A DNA stretch of 17,264 nucleotides from CAIMMJ01 sp037131955. GTDB taxonomy: Bacteria > Bacteroidota > Bacteroidia > UBA4408. Below are positions 7,675-14,613 of this stretch, in pieces. The notes under the pieces were generated by a model. The model saw only the letters and a program-made list of their open reading frames with translations. It did not search any database and had not been told where the DNA came from. The stretch covers positions 1-17,264 of the forward strand of contig JBAXQC010000058.1 in assembly GCA_037131955.1 (NCBI GenBank), given 5' to 3'. How positions within the stretch are numbered: the stretch's first letter is position 1; each line of letters starts with the position of its first letter. Made by a program: the position numbers and the translations under genes.

Positions 7675-9162
7675 TTATATTTTTATTTTTCCAATTTTAA
7701 ATTTATTGTTTTTTGTAGCTAAAACTAAAGCTTCACTTGAGTTTATATAAAATGTTTTTGAAGGTCTTAAAATTGCATTGTCCTGTTTTGGGTTTGAAAG
7801 TCGTTGCGAATTTACTAAACCATTTTTATTTACAATTATCGAATTTAGAACTGAAGACATTGGATACATCATTGTTTTTAACTTTCCAGATTTTCTAATC
7901 AAATTGCTGGGTTCGTTATTAAACAGGATTAAAACATCGTTGTTCTTTTGCAAACAAACTATAGAATTATAAACGCCTCCGTCGTCAATAGTTATTTGCG
8001 GTTTTTGAAACCTATTCATGTTTTTAAGCTCTCCTTTTGCTGAAAAATAAAACACAAACAAATCCATAGAATAAAAATAATCAAAGCATTGAACGCCTCC
8101 AAATCTATAATTGAGTGTATTGCAAATTTGTTCTATCCAGCTTTGCTCGCAAACTACAATTATACTTGAATCTTGTTGGCGAAAAACATTTCTTATTTTA
8201 AGGTTTTTAAAATCTTTTTCATAAAGGGTATTTGTAGAACTTTTTTCAACTGCATAGTCTTCTTCTTTCTCTATAGGTTTTGTATTTATAGAATTGAATA
8301 AAATTTGCGAATCATTATCGTTATCAAAATTTACAATAGAAATTTCTGGTTTCCCGTTTTCTCTATTAAGCAAAATTCCTTTATTAGAGCTAATGAGGTA
8401 TGAAAATTCACTAGAAGCATCCAAAGATTTTAGGTTTATTATTTTGCATTCAGAATTTTTAATAGTTAGCTTTAAAGCTACCGGAATTTCGCTGGCCACA
8501 TTAAGGTTAAAAGATTTTTTTTGGAAATAATTAGCCAATAAAACAATGTTGCAACACGTATCGCTTTGTGCTTCCATAAAATCAAGATTGGCATTTTCGG
8601 AATTTAATTCTGCACAAAAAATACTCTCACTATTGGAATTGTAATTGAAAACTAGAGCACAAAACTCATTTACTTTTTTCAATACATTTTTTCTAACTCC
8701 AAAAGCAAATAATGAATTTATTGAAGTAAAGTATTTTAAATTTATTTGAGAAGATTCAATAAATGGAACTGAACATATTAATTTAGCTTCTCCCCATTTT
8801 TGGTCGATTAATACTCTGGAGTAAATTTCAGATTTTTCTTGAACTAGTTTGCTGTAGAAAGCATGAAGCTGATTGCCGATAACTAAGCATTTTATATAAG
8901 TTAATTGATTGTTGTTTTCAATTTCAATTGGAACTTTATTTTTAAAAAGTAAAGTGCTGTCATTAAATAGTAGAATGTATTTTTTAGTAGTAGAAAAAAT
9001 TCCTTTTCCTTCCTGCGATAGCATAAATATCTCGGAGTTTGTAGTTCCTATAAAATTTAATTTAGAAGTTGAGTTTTCTTGTTCGTAAAGAGTACTCCAA
9101 TTAATATCTTGCGAGAAAGAAACATGAAAAAGAAATTGAAGAAAAAAAAATAATTTTTTCAT
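7675..9162 (-). CDS. Exported protein of unknown function
   Basis: I do not recognise this family. The 495-residue product starts with a clear signal peptide (two Lys, a Phe/Leu-rich core, then SFSQ), without a lipobox, so it should be periplasmic or surface-exposed. The rest is rich in short beta-strand-like segments alternating with Asn/Ser-rich turns, compatible with a beta-propeller or beta-sandwich, but no repeat unit is clear by eye. It contains about nine cysteines, including a CCN pair, which is notable for an exported protein. Its ATG overlaps the rlmN stop codon by 4 bp (ATGA) and its stop is 3 bp before the GlmU-like gene, so it is translationally coupled to both. Confidence 0.8.
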   Translation of the reverse strand: MKKLFFFLQFLFHVSFSQDINWSTLYEQENSTSKLNFIGTTNSEIFMLSQEGKGIFSTTKKYILLFNDSTLLFKNKVPIEIENNNQLTYIKCLVIGNQLHAFYSKLVQEKSEIYSRVLIDQKWGEAKLICSVPFIESSQINLKYFTSINSLFAFGVRKNVLKKVNEFCALVFNYNSNSESIFCAELNSENANLDFMEAQSDTCCNIVLLANYFQKKSFNLNVASEIPVALKLTIKNSECKIINLKSLDASSEFSYLISSNKGILLNRENGKPEISIVNFDNDNDSQILFNSINTKPIEKEEDYAVEKSSTNTLYEKDFKNLKIRNVFRQQDSSIIVVCEQSWIEQICNTLNYRFGGVQCFDYFYSMDLFVFYFSAKGELKNMNRFQKPQITIDDGGVYNSIVCLQKNNDVLILFNNEPSNLIRKSGKLKTMMYPMSSVLNSIIVNKNGLVNSQRLSNPKQDNAILRPSKTFYINSSEALVLATKNNKFKIGKIKI

Positions 9163-10214
9163 TCAAGAACTCTTGGTTTTAATTTATTTTTATTTGCCAA
9201 CTGGCCACATGCGGCATCTATATCTTTGCCTCTGCTTCTTCTAATGTTTGCAATTATTCCGTTCGAATCTAAATGGTGCATAAATGCATTTAATCTTTCA
9301 GGTGTAGTTTGCAAAAACTCACCTTCATCAATAGGGTTGTATTCAATAATATTTACTTTAGATTTTGTAACTCTGCAAAAGGCAACCAACTCTTTTGCAT
9401 CGTCAATACTATCATTAAAATCTTTAAAAACTATGTATTCAAATGTTACACGTGTACCTGTTTTTTCGTAAAAATAATTAATTGAATCTTTTAATGCTTC
9501 CAAAGAATTTTGTTCGTTAATTGGCATTATGTGATTTCGTTTTTCATCGTTTGCTGCGTGCAGCGATAGCGCTAAATTAAACTTTACATTATCGTCTCCT
9601 AGCTTAGCAATCATTTTTGAAATACCTGCAGTGGAAACAGTAATTCTCTGTGGCGACATCCCCAAACCGTTAGGGCTAGTTATTTTAGCAATAGATTCTA
9701 ACACGTTTTTGTAGTTGAGCAAAGGCTCTCCCATTCCCATGTAAACAATGTTTGTAAGATTGGAACTGTAAAAAATTTCTGCTTGTTGTTTTATTAAAAC
9801 AACTTGGTCGTAAATTTCATAAGCTTCTAGGTTCCTTAATCTTTTTAGTTTTCCGGTGGCACAAAATTTACACGTTAAGCTACAACCCACTTGCGAAGAA
9901 ATGCAAGCAGTAAGCCTAGTTTTTGTTGGGATAAGCACCCCTTCTACAATGTTATTGTCTGGCAAAACAAAAGCGTTTTTAATTGTTCTATCGGCGCTTT
10001 TCTGGAACTCTCCAATTTTTACGGCATCTAAAATAAAATTTTCGATCAAAGAATTTCTTAATTCTAAACTCAAATTACTCATATCTGGTATAGAAGTGCA
10101 AGATTTTTTCCACAACCATTCCATAATTTGTTTGCTTCTAAATTCTTTCTCTCCAATAGATTTTAGAAATTCTTTTATTTGAGTTTCATTTAAAAGCCTT
10201 ATGTTTTGCTTCAT
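9159..10214 (-). CDS. rlmN: 23S rRNA (adenine2503-C2)-methyltransferase
   Basis: RlmN is a radical-SAM enzyme that methylates C2 of A2503 in 23S rRNA and A37 in some tRNAs. The cluster ligands are Cys111, Cys115 and Cys118 (GCSLTCKFC). The two mechanistic cysteines are Cys104 (TACISSQVG) and Cys336 (DAACGQLA), matching Cys118 and Cys355 of the E. coli enzyme. YMGMGEPLLNY, the ITVSTAG stretch and the NLALSLHA strand complete the core. The protein is 351 residues, a normal length. A perfect TAnnTTTG box ends only four bases before the ATG, suggesting a very short or absent leader. It is first in a three-gene operon and separated from the upstream RNA gene by a terminator. Confidence 0.97.
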   Translation of the reverse strand: MKQNIRLLNETQIKEFLKSIGEKEFRSKQIMEWLWKKSCTSIPDMSNLSLELRNSLIENFILDAVKIGEFQKSADRTIKNAFVLPDNNIVEGVLIPTKTRLTACISSQVGCSLTCKFCATGKLKRLRNLEAYEIYDQVVLIKQQAEIFYSSNLTNIVYMGMGEPLLNYKNVLESIAKITSPNGLGMSPQRITVSTAGISKMIAKLGDDNVKFNLALSLHAANDEKRNHIMPINEQNSLEALKDSINYFYEKTGTRVTFEYIVFKDFNDSIDDAKELVAFCRVTKSKVNIIEYNPIDEGEFLQTTPERLNAFMHHLDSNGIIANIRRSRGKDIDAACGQLANKNKLKPRVLE

Positions 10215-10218
10215 TTTA

Positions 10219-10226
10219 CAAAATTA
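10219..10226 (-). promoter_or_regulatory. -7 promoter box (TAATTTTG) for rlmN
   Basis: A perfect TAnnTTTG on the minus strand is followed after four bases by the rlmN ATG. Transcription would begin at or next to the start codon, giving a leaderless or nearly leaderless mRNA. No -33 element was identified. Confidence 0.4.
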
Positions 10227-10247
10227 AGCTAAAAATGGGAAAGGTAG

Positions 10248-10279
10248 AAAAATAAAAAAGCCTCTTCTAAAAGAGACTT
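10248..10279 (-). terminator. Rho-independent terminator of the tRNA-like RNA
   Basis: On the minus strand, directly after the encoded CCA, a 9-bp stem aagtctctt/aagaggctt (one G-T pair) with a four-base loop (ttag) is followed by ttttattttt. It is the strongest terminator in the window and fixes the RNA's orientation. Confidence 0.8.
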
Positions 10280-10280
10280 T

Positions 10281-10445
10281 TGGCTGTTGGAGAAGGATTC
10301 GAACCCCCATAAAGTAGTTAGCTTGCAAGCACTTTCAACGCCCTCCTCTTGCTCAGTAAAAGCATTGGCTGCGCCTGCAAGTTTATCCTATTGTTCTTCG
10401 CCCCCGAGACAAGAGGGTACGTCTGCCATCTTTCGTCACCCAACA
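10281..10445 (-). ncRNA. tRNA-like RNA, Leu-type framework with large insertion at the anticodon arm; identity unresolved
   Basis: Both ends read as a tRNA on the minus strand. The acceptor tgttggg (10445-10439) pairs over 7 bp with tccaaca (10291-10285), followed by discriminator G and an encoded CCA (10283-10281). The T arm ggggg-ttcgaat-ccttc (10308-10292) abuts the acceptor exactly as in a tRNA. The D arm acg-aaagatggcaga-cgt resembles tRNA-Leu. A 5-bp anticodon-type stem ccctc (10417-10413)/gaggg (10345-10341) follows at the correct spacing but encloses 67 bases instead of 7. Removing 10409-10350 would leave the loop ttgagag, anticodon GAG (Leu). The variable arm would be 32 nt, longer than usual. 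A -7 promoter box and a strong terminator flank it. Alternatives are an interrupted tRNA-Leu, a tRNA-derived regulatory RNA, or a degenerate tmRNA; no tag frame ending in Leu-Ala-Ala was found. Confidence 0.55.
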
Positions 10446-10460
10446 ATTTTACAACAAAGG

Positions 10461-10468
10461 CAAATATA
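10461..10468 (-). promoter_or_regulatory. -7 promoter box (TATATTTG) for the tRNA-like RNA
   Basis: A perfect TAnnTTTG on the minus strand ends 15 bases before the predicted 5' end of the RNA, leaving a short leader for RNase P to remove. No -33 TTG lies at standard spacing. Confidence 0.5.
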
Positions 10469-10487
10469 GTAGCAATTCTATCAATTG

Positions 10488-10542
10488 AATAAAAACTATA
10501 TAAAAATCATAAAAAAATAGAGAATATTTAATAAAAACTATA
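10488..10542. repeat. Two 13-bp direct repeats, 42 bp apart, in the lrp upstream region
   Basis: The sequence aataaaaactata occurs exactly at 10488-10500 and at 10530-10542. The 42-bp offset equals four helical turns. The pair lies in an A-tract-rich stretch between the divergent promoters of the RNA gene and the Lrp/AsnC gene, where autoregulatory sites of this family are usually found. Function is inferred from position only. Confidence 0.5.
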
Positions 10543-10559
10543 AAAAGTGAATATTATAT

Positions 10560-10567
10560 TATATTTG
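10560..10567 (+). promoter_or_regulatory. -7 promoter box (TATATTTG) for the Lrp/AsnC gene
   Basis: A perfect TAnnTTTG ends 23 bases before the ATG at 10591. No -33 element was seen, which would fit a promoter needing an activator or one under autoregulation. Confidence 0.5.
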
Positions 10568-10590
10568 GTGCAATTATTAAATAGAAAGTT

Positions 10591-11037
10591 ATGGATATCG
10601 TTGATAAAAAAATAATTAACCTATTAATTGAAAATTCTGAGCTCTCTTATCAAACAATTGCAGATAAGGTATTTGTATCAGCAGCAACTGTTCATTTAAG
10701 AGTAAAAAAATTAAAGGAAAAAGGATTTATAAAAACACCAAGCTACAAGCCCAATTACAGCAAATGTGGCTACGATGTAATTGCTTTTATTGGAATATTC
10801 TTAGTTAAGAGCGATATGTATTTGGACGTATTAAAAGAGTTAAAAAAAATACCCGAAGTTGTTTCTTGCAACTATACTACAGGAAATTATAGTTTACTGA
10901 TAAAAATAATTTGCAAAGACACCAATCACCTAAGAGATACCTTACACGATAAAATTCAAAAAATAAAAGGAATTAATAGAACGGAAACTATGATATCTTT
11001 GGAAGAAAACATCAATAGAGAACAAAGAATAGAATAG
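10591..11037 (+). CDS. Lrp/AsnC-family transcriptional regulator
   Basis: This is a 148-residue feast/famine regulator. The N-terminal helix-turn-helix (about residues 1-50) shows the family pattern: DKKIINLLIENSELSYQTIA, then VSAATVHLRVKKLKEKGFI. A beta-alpha RAM domain (about 65-140) follows, with the typical VVSCNYTTGNYSLLIKIICKD segment. This domain binds amino acids or other small effectors and drives octamer formation. The ATG at 10591 follows an A/G-rich stretch and gives the standard length. It is transcribed alone, divergent from the tRNA-like RNA. It may regulate itself through the direct repeats upstream, and could respond to amino acids and act on the convergent DAHP synthase gene, but neither is shown by sequence. 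Confidence 0.93.
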   Translation: MDIVDKKIINLLIENSELSYQTIADKVFVSAATVHLRVKKLKEKGFIKTPSYKPNYSKCGYDVIAFIGIFLVKSDMYLDVLKELKKIPEVVSCNYTTGNYSLLIKIICKDTNHLRDTLHDKIQKIKGINRTETMISLEENINREQRIE

Positions 11038-11145
11038 GATATATTTGTGTTCAACGGTAATTTGTTTTATAAAATTCTTACTTTATTGATATAAAAATTT
11101 AGGTATAGAAATTTTTGTTGAAGCAGTAAAGTTGCTTTAGTGAAG

Positions 11146-12258
11146 TTAAACTTTATTTTTTTTGTTGCTGTTTTTATTCATCACCTCGTTTTGCACTCGT
11201 ATAGATTCGTCGTGAATATTATCGAATATTTTTTGGATAAATTCTTCGGAGAGTCCCGCTAAAAAACCTATTTCTTTTTGTGTTTTAAGAATTTTTTTCC
11301 ACCTTCTAATTTGAAGAATGGTTACACTATTTTCTTCTTTGTACGACCCAATTTTTTTAGAAATAGTCATTCTCCTGCTCAATAAATTTAAAAGTTCAGC
11401 ATCAAGATTGTCTATCTGACTTCTTAATTCTTCTAATCTATTTTTAAAAAATATATCTTCAGAATTTTCTGTTCTAACAACTATTTTTGAAACAAGCGAA
11501 ACAAGTTGTTTGGGTGTAATTTGTTGTTCGGCGTCACTTAAAGCTATTTTGGGGTTGATGTGTGTTTCTATCATCAAACCGTCCATATTTAAATCCAATG
11601 CTTTTTGTGCTGTTTGGTGCAATAAATCAGGCGTTCCCGAAATGTGACTTACATCGCAAATCAAAGGAATATTAGTAGCTTTTGTTTTGAGGTGAATTGG
11701 AATTTCCCAGTGCGGTTGATTTCTATATTCCGATTGTTTTATACTATGGAAACCGCGATGAATTGCAATAATTTTTTTTATTCCTGCACGGTTAATTCTT
11801 TCTATAGCGCCAAGCCACAGTTCCAAATCTAGATTTATAGGATTTTTTATAAAAACGGGTATATCAATTCCTTTTAATGCATCTGCTAAAATTTGAACGC
11901 TAAAAGGATTAGCTACTGTTCTAGCGCCAATCCAAACGGTATCTATTTTATTTTTTAAACATTTTTCTAGGTGCTCGGGCGTTGCAATTTCTGTTGAAGT
12001 AAGTAATCCTGTTTCTTGTTTAGCAATGGCCAACCATTCTAAGCCTATTTCTCCAATTCCTTCAAATGAACCGGGCCTTGTACGAGGTTTCCAAATTCCT
12101 GCTCTATATATGGCATGAGGAAAATATTTTGCAATTTGTTTTGCTGTTTCTACAACTTGCTCCTCGGATTCTGCACTGCATGGCCCCGCAATAAGTAATG
12201 GTTTTTCAGAATTGGGTAGCCATTCTGTAAGTGGCAATGTTTCTAGATTCCAAGACAT
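11146..12258 (-). CDS. Bifunctional 3-deoxy-7-phosphoheptulonate synthase / chorismate mutase
   Basis: The N-terminal domain (about residues 1-260) is a KDO8P-synthase-like DAHP synthase that condenses phosphoenolpyruvate and erythrose 4-phosphate, opening the shikimate pathway. Its markers are IAGPCSAES, KPRTRPGSFEGIGE, FIKNP, AIHRGF and ICDVSHISG. The C-terminal domain (about 270-360) is an AroQ chorismate mutase with LRSQIDNLDAELLNLLSRR, ISKKIGSYKEEN and RRWKKIL. The fusion couples the first pathway step to the prephenate branch, and in characterised fusions the mutase domain can mediate feedback inhibition. Length, 370 residues, is normal for the Bacteroidota fusion. It is the last gene of the mrp run, 30 bp after the ABC ATPase, and has its own possible -7 box. 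Confidence 0.96.
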   Translation of the reverse strand: MSWNLETLPLTEWLPNSEKPLLIAGPCSAESEEQVVETAKQIAKYFPHAIYRAGIWKPRTRPGSFEGIGEIGLEWLAIAKQETGLLTSTEIATPEHLEKCLKNKIDTVWIGARTVANPFSVQILADALKGIDIPVFIKNPINLDLELWLGAIERINRAGIKKIIAIHRGFHSIKQSEYRNQPHWEIPIHLKTKATNIPLICDVSHISGTPDLLHQTAQKALDLNMDGLMIETHINPKIALSDAEQQITPKQLVSLVSKIVVRTENSEDIFFKNRLEELRSQIDNLDAELLNLLSRRMTISKKIGSYKEENSVTILQIRRWKKILKTQKEIGFLAGLSEEFIQKIFDNIHDESIRVQNEVMNKNSNKKNKV

Positions 12259-12270
12259 ATTAATTTAACC

Positions 12271-12278
12271 CAAAAGTA
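12271..12278 (-). promoter_or_regulatory. Possible internal -7 box (TACTTTTG) for the DAHP synthase gene
   Basis: A perfect TAnnTTTG lies in the 30-bp gap between the ABC ATPase and the DAHP synthase gene, 12 bases before the ATG. It would allow separate control of aromatic biosynthesis. No -33 element was found, and the motif is short. Confidence 0.35.
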
Positions 12279-12288
12279 GTTAAAATGT

Positions 12289-13239
12289 TTATTCTGTAAG
12301 CGAAGCACTTATTTGGTTATTTGCACTTATGCCTTGAACATTTTCTATAAAAATATCATTCATAGAAGGAATTACTTCTGATATTCCCATTATCTTTACA
12401 TGTGGCAGAAGATGCTGTAAAAATGTATTGGGTGTATTTCCATTTATTAAATTTATTCTGGCAGTAAAATTGCCTTCACCGTGCTCTGTATGTTTTATTA
12501 ATTCAAATCCACCCCACATGGCATTATTAAACGCCAACATATTACCGTTAAAATTTATATCATAACTATTTTTACTGTATTGTTTTCTTATTTCTTTTAC
12601 TTTGCCCGAAAGAATTTTTTCTGATTTGTTGATAAGAGCAATACTGTCGCAGAGCTCTTCTACAGATCCCATGCTATGTGTAGATAAAATAATGGTAGAA
12701 CCTTTTTCCTTTAAATCAAGTATTTCATTTTTTATTAAATTGGCATTGATTGGGTCGAAACCACTAAAAGGCTCATCTAAAATTAATAGTTTAGGCTCAT
12801 GCAAAATAGTAATTATAAACTGAATTTTTTGTTGCATTCCTTTGGATAAATCTTCCAACTTTTTATTCCACCAAGATTGCATTTCAAATTTCACAAACCA
12901 GTTTTTTAGTCTTTTTTTTGCTTCTTCTTTAGAGAGTCCTTTTAGTTGAGCAAGGTACAAGGCTTGTTCTCCTACTTCCATTTTTTTATACAATCCTCTT
13001 TCTTCTGGCAAGTAGCCAATATCGTTGGCATGCAAGCGAACAAGGGGTTTTCCCTCAAATAAAACTTCGCCTTCGTCAGGCGCTGTAATTTGATTGATGA
13101 TTCTTATCAATGAAGTTTTTCCTGCTCCATTTGGACCCAATAAACCAAACACAGTTCCCTTTTCTACTTCAATTGAAACGTTGTTTAACGCTGTGTGATT
13201 AGCATATCTTTTGGTAATGTTTTTAGCTTCTAAAAGCAT
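12289..13239 (-). CDS. ABC transporter ATP-binding protein with C-terminal DUF4162-type domain
   Basis: This is the ATPase subunit of an ABC exporter of the NatA/drug-exporter type. It has Walker A GPNGAGKTS (about 35-43), the Q-loop region near residue 52, the signature LSKGMQQK (about 130), Walker B LLILDEPFSGFDP and the switch His in STHSM. Residues about 235-316 form the extra C-terminal domain typical of this branch. No transmembrane domain is present, so it needs a separate permease, yet none is encoded next to it: neighbours are rsmI (15 bp upstream) and the DAHP synthase gene. The permease must be elsewhere in the genome, or the ATPase has another role. Substrate unknown. Confidence 0.95.
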   Translation of the reverse strand: MLLEAKNITKRYANHTALNNVSIEVEKGTVFGLLGPNGAGKTSLIRIINQITAPDEGEVLFEGKPLVRLHANDIGYLPEERGLYKKMEVGEQALYLAQLKGLSKEEAKKRLKNWFVKFEMQSWWNKKLEDLSKGMQQKIQFIITILHEPKLLILDEPFSGFDPINANLIKNEILDLKEKGSTIILSTHSMGSVEELCDSIALINKSEKILSGKVKEIRKQYSKNSYDINFNGNMLAFNNAMWGGFELIKHTEHGEGNFTARINLINGNTPNTFLQHLLPHVKIMGISEVIPSMNDIFIENVQGISANNQISASLTE

Positions 13240-13254
13240 AAAATAAATTTTTAA

Positions 13255-13929
13255 TTAATTTTTTATTCCTTCTACAATTACTACTATTTCTCCCTTAGGA
13301 GGATGCTGCAAATAATATTCCTTTAATTCATTTAAGCTGCCTCGTTTTTTTTCTTCGTAAATTTTACTCAATTCTCTGCAAACCACTGCATATCTATCGC
13401 CTCCAAAAGAAACTATAAGTTCTTCTATTAAACGTGATAATCTGTATGGCGACTCATAAAAAACCAATGTTCTTGTTTCGCTTGCCAACAAATCAATTCT
13501 TGTTTTTCTACCTTTCTTTTGCGGTAAAAAGCCCTCAAATACAAATTGATTGCAAGGAATTCCACTCATTACTAAAGCAGGAACAAATGCCGTTGCACCC
13601 GGCAAACATTCCACTTCAATTTCTTGTTTTATACACTCTCTAATCAATAAAAAACCAGGGTCAGAAATTCCGGGAGTTCCTGCATCCGAAACTAAAACAC
13701 AATTTTTATTCTGTTTAATTTTTTCAATGCAACTCAACAAAGTTTTATGTTCGTTTTGAGAATGAAAAGAAACCAAGGGTTTGCTTATAGAATAATGTTG
13801 AAGAAGTTTTGAGGTGTGCCTTGTATCTTCTGCAAAGATAACATCGCATTCTTGCAATAAACGCAATGCCCTAAACGTTAAGTCTTCTAAATTTCCAATG
13901 GGTGTAGGTACTATAAATAACTTGGCCAT
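13255..13929 (-). CDS. rsmI: 16S rRNA (cytidine1402-2'-O)-methyltransferase
   Basis: RsmI 2'-O-methylates C1402 in the decoding centre of 16S rRNA using SAM. It is a tetrapyrrole-methylase-fold protein: LFIVPTPIGNLEDLTFRAL at the start, the EDTRHT motif, VSDAGTPGISDPG for SAM, then CLPGATAFVPALVMSGIP and FVFEGFLP. The frame is open to an ATG at 13977, but that start would overlap the EVE gene and add 16 non-conserved residues. The ATG at 13929 begins MAKLFIVPTP, which matches the family, giving 224 residues and leaving a 4-bp gap to the EVE gene. The C-terminal extra domain found in some homologues is absent. Confidence 0.96.
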   Translation of the reverse strand: MAKLFIVPTPIGNLEDLTFRALRLLQECDVIFAEDTRHTSKLLQHYSISKPLVSFHSQNEHKTLLSCIEKIKQNKNCVLVSDAGTPGISDPGFLLIRECIKQEIEVECLPGATAFVPALVMSGIPCNQFVFEGFLPQKKGRKTRIDLLASETRTLVFYESPYRLSRLIEELIVSFGGDRYAVVCRELSKIYEEKKRGSLNELKEYYLQHPPKGEIVVIVEGIKN

Positions 13930-13933
13930 TAAC

Positions 13934-14350
13934 CTATAGAGTTGTATTTGCCATGAGCATAATTTTATCAAACTCAAATGCTGTTACTTTACTTACACTT
14001 AATCTCATCAATCTCACCAATTCCATTTTTTCGAGGCTTGGCTCTTGTTTTATTTGTGCCAATGAAACAGGTTTTTTTAATTTTTTAAATGGCGAAAATT
14101 CCACAGCTACCCAATTTTTATCTTCAGTTGTTGGGTCTTGGAAGGATTCTTTTGAAACTTTTGCAATACCAACAATCTCAAGTCCTTCGTTGCTGTGGTA
14201 AAAAAGAGCCAACTCGTTTTTTTTCATGTCTCTTAAATTGTTTCTTGCACCGTAATTTCTTACGCCATCCCAAATAGTTTTTTTATCTTTTGAGAATTGT
14301 TCCCAAGAATATTTAAAGGGTTCAGATTTAATTAACCAATAATTCATCAC
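13934..14350 (-). CDS. EVE domain-containing protein
   Basis: This small protein of 138 residues is made almost entirely of one EVE (PUA-like) domain. The hallmarks are the N-terminal NYWLIKSEP, then WDGVRNYGARNNLRDM, a core with ALFYHSNEGLEIVGIAKV, and WVAVEFSPFKKL. EVE domains are related to YTH domains and are thought to recognise modified bases in DNA or RNA. Standalone EVE proteins of this type are widespread and their target is not settled. Neighbours are the nifU-like gene (8 bp upstream) and rsmI (4 bp downstream). Cotranscription with an rRNA methyltransferase would fit an RNA target, but that is conjecture. Confidence 0.92.
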   Translation of the reverse strand: MMNYWLIKSEPFKYSWEQFSKDKKTIWDGVRNYGARNNLRDMKKNELALFYHSNEGLEIVGIAKVSKESFQDPTTEDKNWVAVEFSPFKKLKKPVSLAQIKQEPSLEKMELVRLMRLSVSKVTAFEFDKIMLMANTTL

Positions 14351-14358
14351 AAAAAAAT

Positions 14359-14604
14359 TTATACAGCAACAACAGATTTAATTTCGCTCGCAGATTTTTT
14401 TATTGCCTCTTCAATACCTGCCTTCATTGTCATGTGGCTCATGCTACAAGAACTGCAAGAGCCATGCAGTTTAACTTTGGCAACGTATTCTTCAGAAATT
14501 TCAACTAAGGAAACATCGCCACCGTCTGCTTCTAAAAATGGTCTTATTTGTTTTAATGCATCTTCAATTTTTGCCCAAAGAACAGGGTCTAAAATAGTAT
14601 TCAT
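14359..14604 (-). CDS. NifU-like (NifU C-terminal domain) iron-sulfur scaffold protein
   Basis: This 81-residue protein is a free-standing NifU C-terminal (Nfu-type) domain. It contains IRPFLEADGGDVSLVEI and the cluster-binding CxxC in HGSCSSCSMSHMTMKAGIE. Such proteins hold a [4Fe-4S] cluster and pass it to target enzymes in the cytoplasm. Length is close to that of minimal Nfu domains. It begins 9 bp after mrp ends, and the pairing of an Mrp ATPase with an Nfu scaffold makes a role in cluster delivery likely. Possible clients in this window include RlmN, which carries a [4Fe-4S] cluster; that link is inference. Confidence 0.94.
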   Translation of the reverse strand: MNTILDPVLWAKIEDALKQIRPFLEADGGDVSLVEISEEYVAKVKLHGSCSSCSMSHMTMKAGIEEAIKKSASEIKSVVAV

Positions 14605-14613
14605 GGTTACAAT

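Noticed and set aside
10281..10445. tmRNA (ssrA) or 4.5S RNA interpretation of the tRNA-like RNA
   Set aside because: It is far shorter than a tmRNA, no frame gives a tag ending in Leu-Ala-Ala before a stop, and no long helix joins the D side to the T side. The SRP RNA tetraloop region is absent. It is kept only as a remote alternative.
10287..10469. 60-codon plus-strand open frame over the RNA gene
   Set aside because: It lies antisense to the structured RNA, and its product has no recognisable features.
11121..11137. Terminator hairpin after the DAHP synthase gene
   Set aside because: The stem aagca/tgctt has only 5 bp and no good T-tract on either strand.
13930..13977. Longer rsmI start at ATG 13977
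   Set aside because: It adds 16 residues unlike the family and overlaps the EVE gene; ATG 13929 fits the conserved N terminus.
13934..14350. EVE domain as a marker of a restriction or defence locus
   Set aside because: EVE domains do occur in modification-dependent restriction, but here the domain stands alone among housekeeping genes with no nuclease or methyltransferase of that kind nearby.
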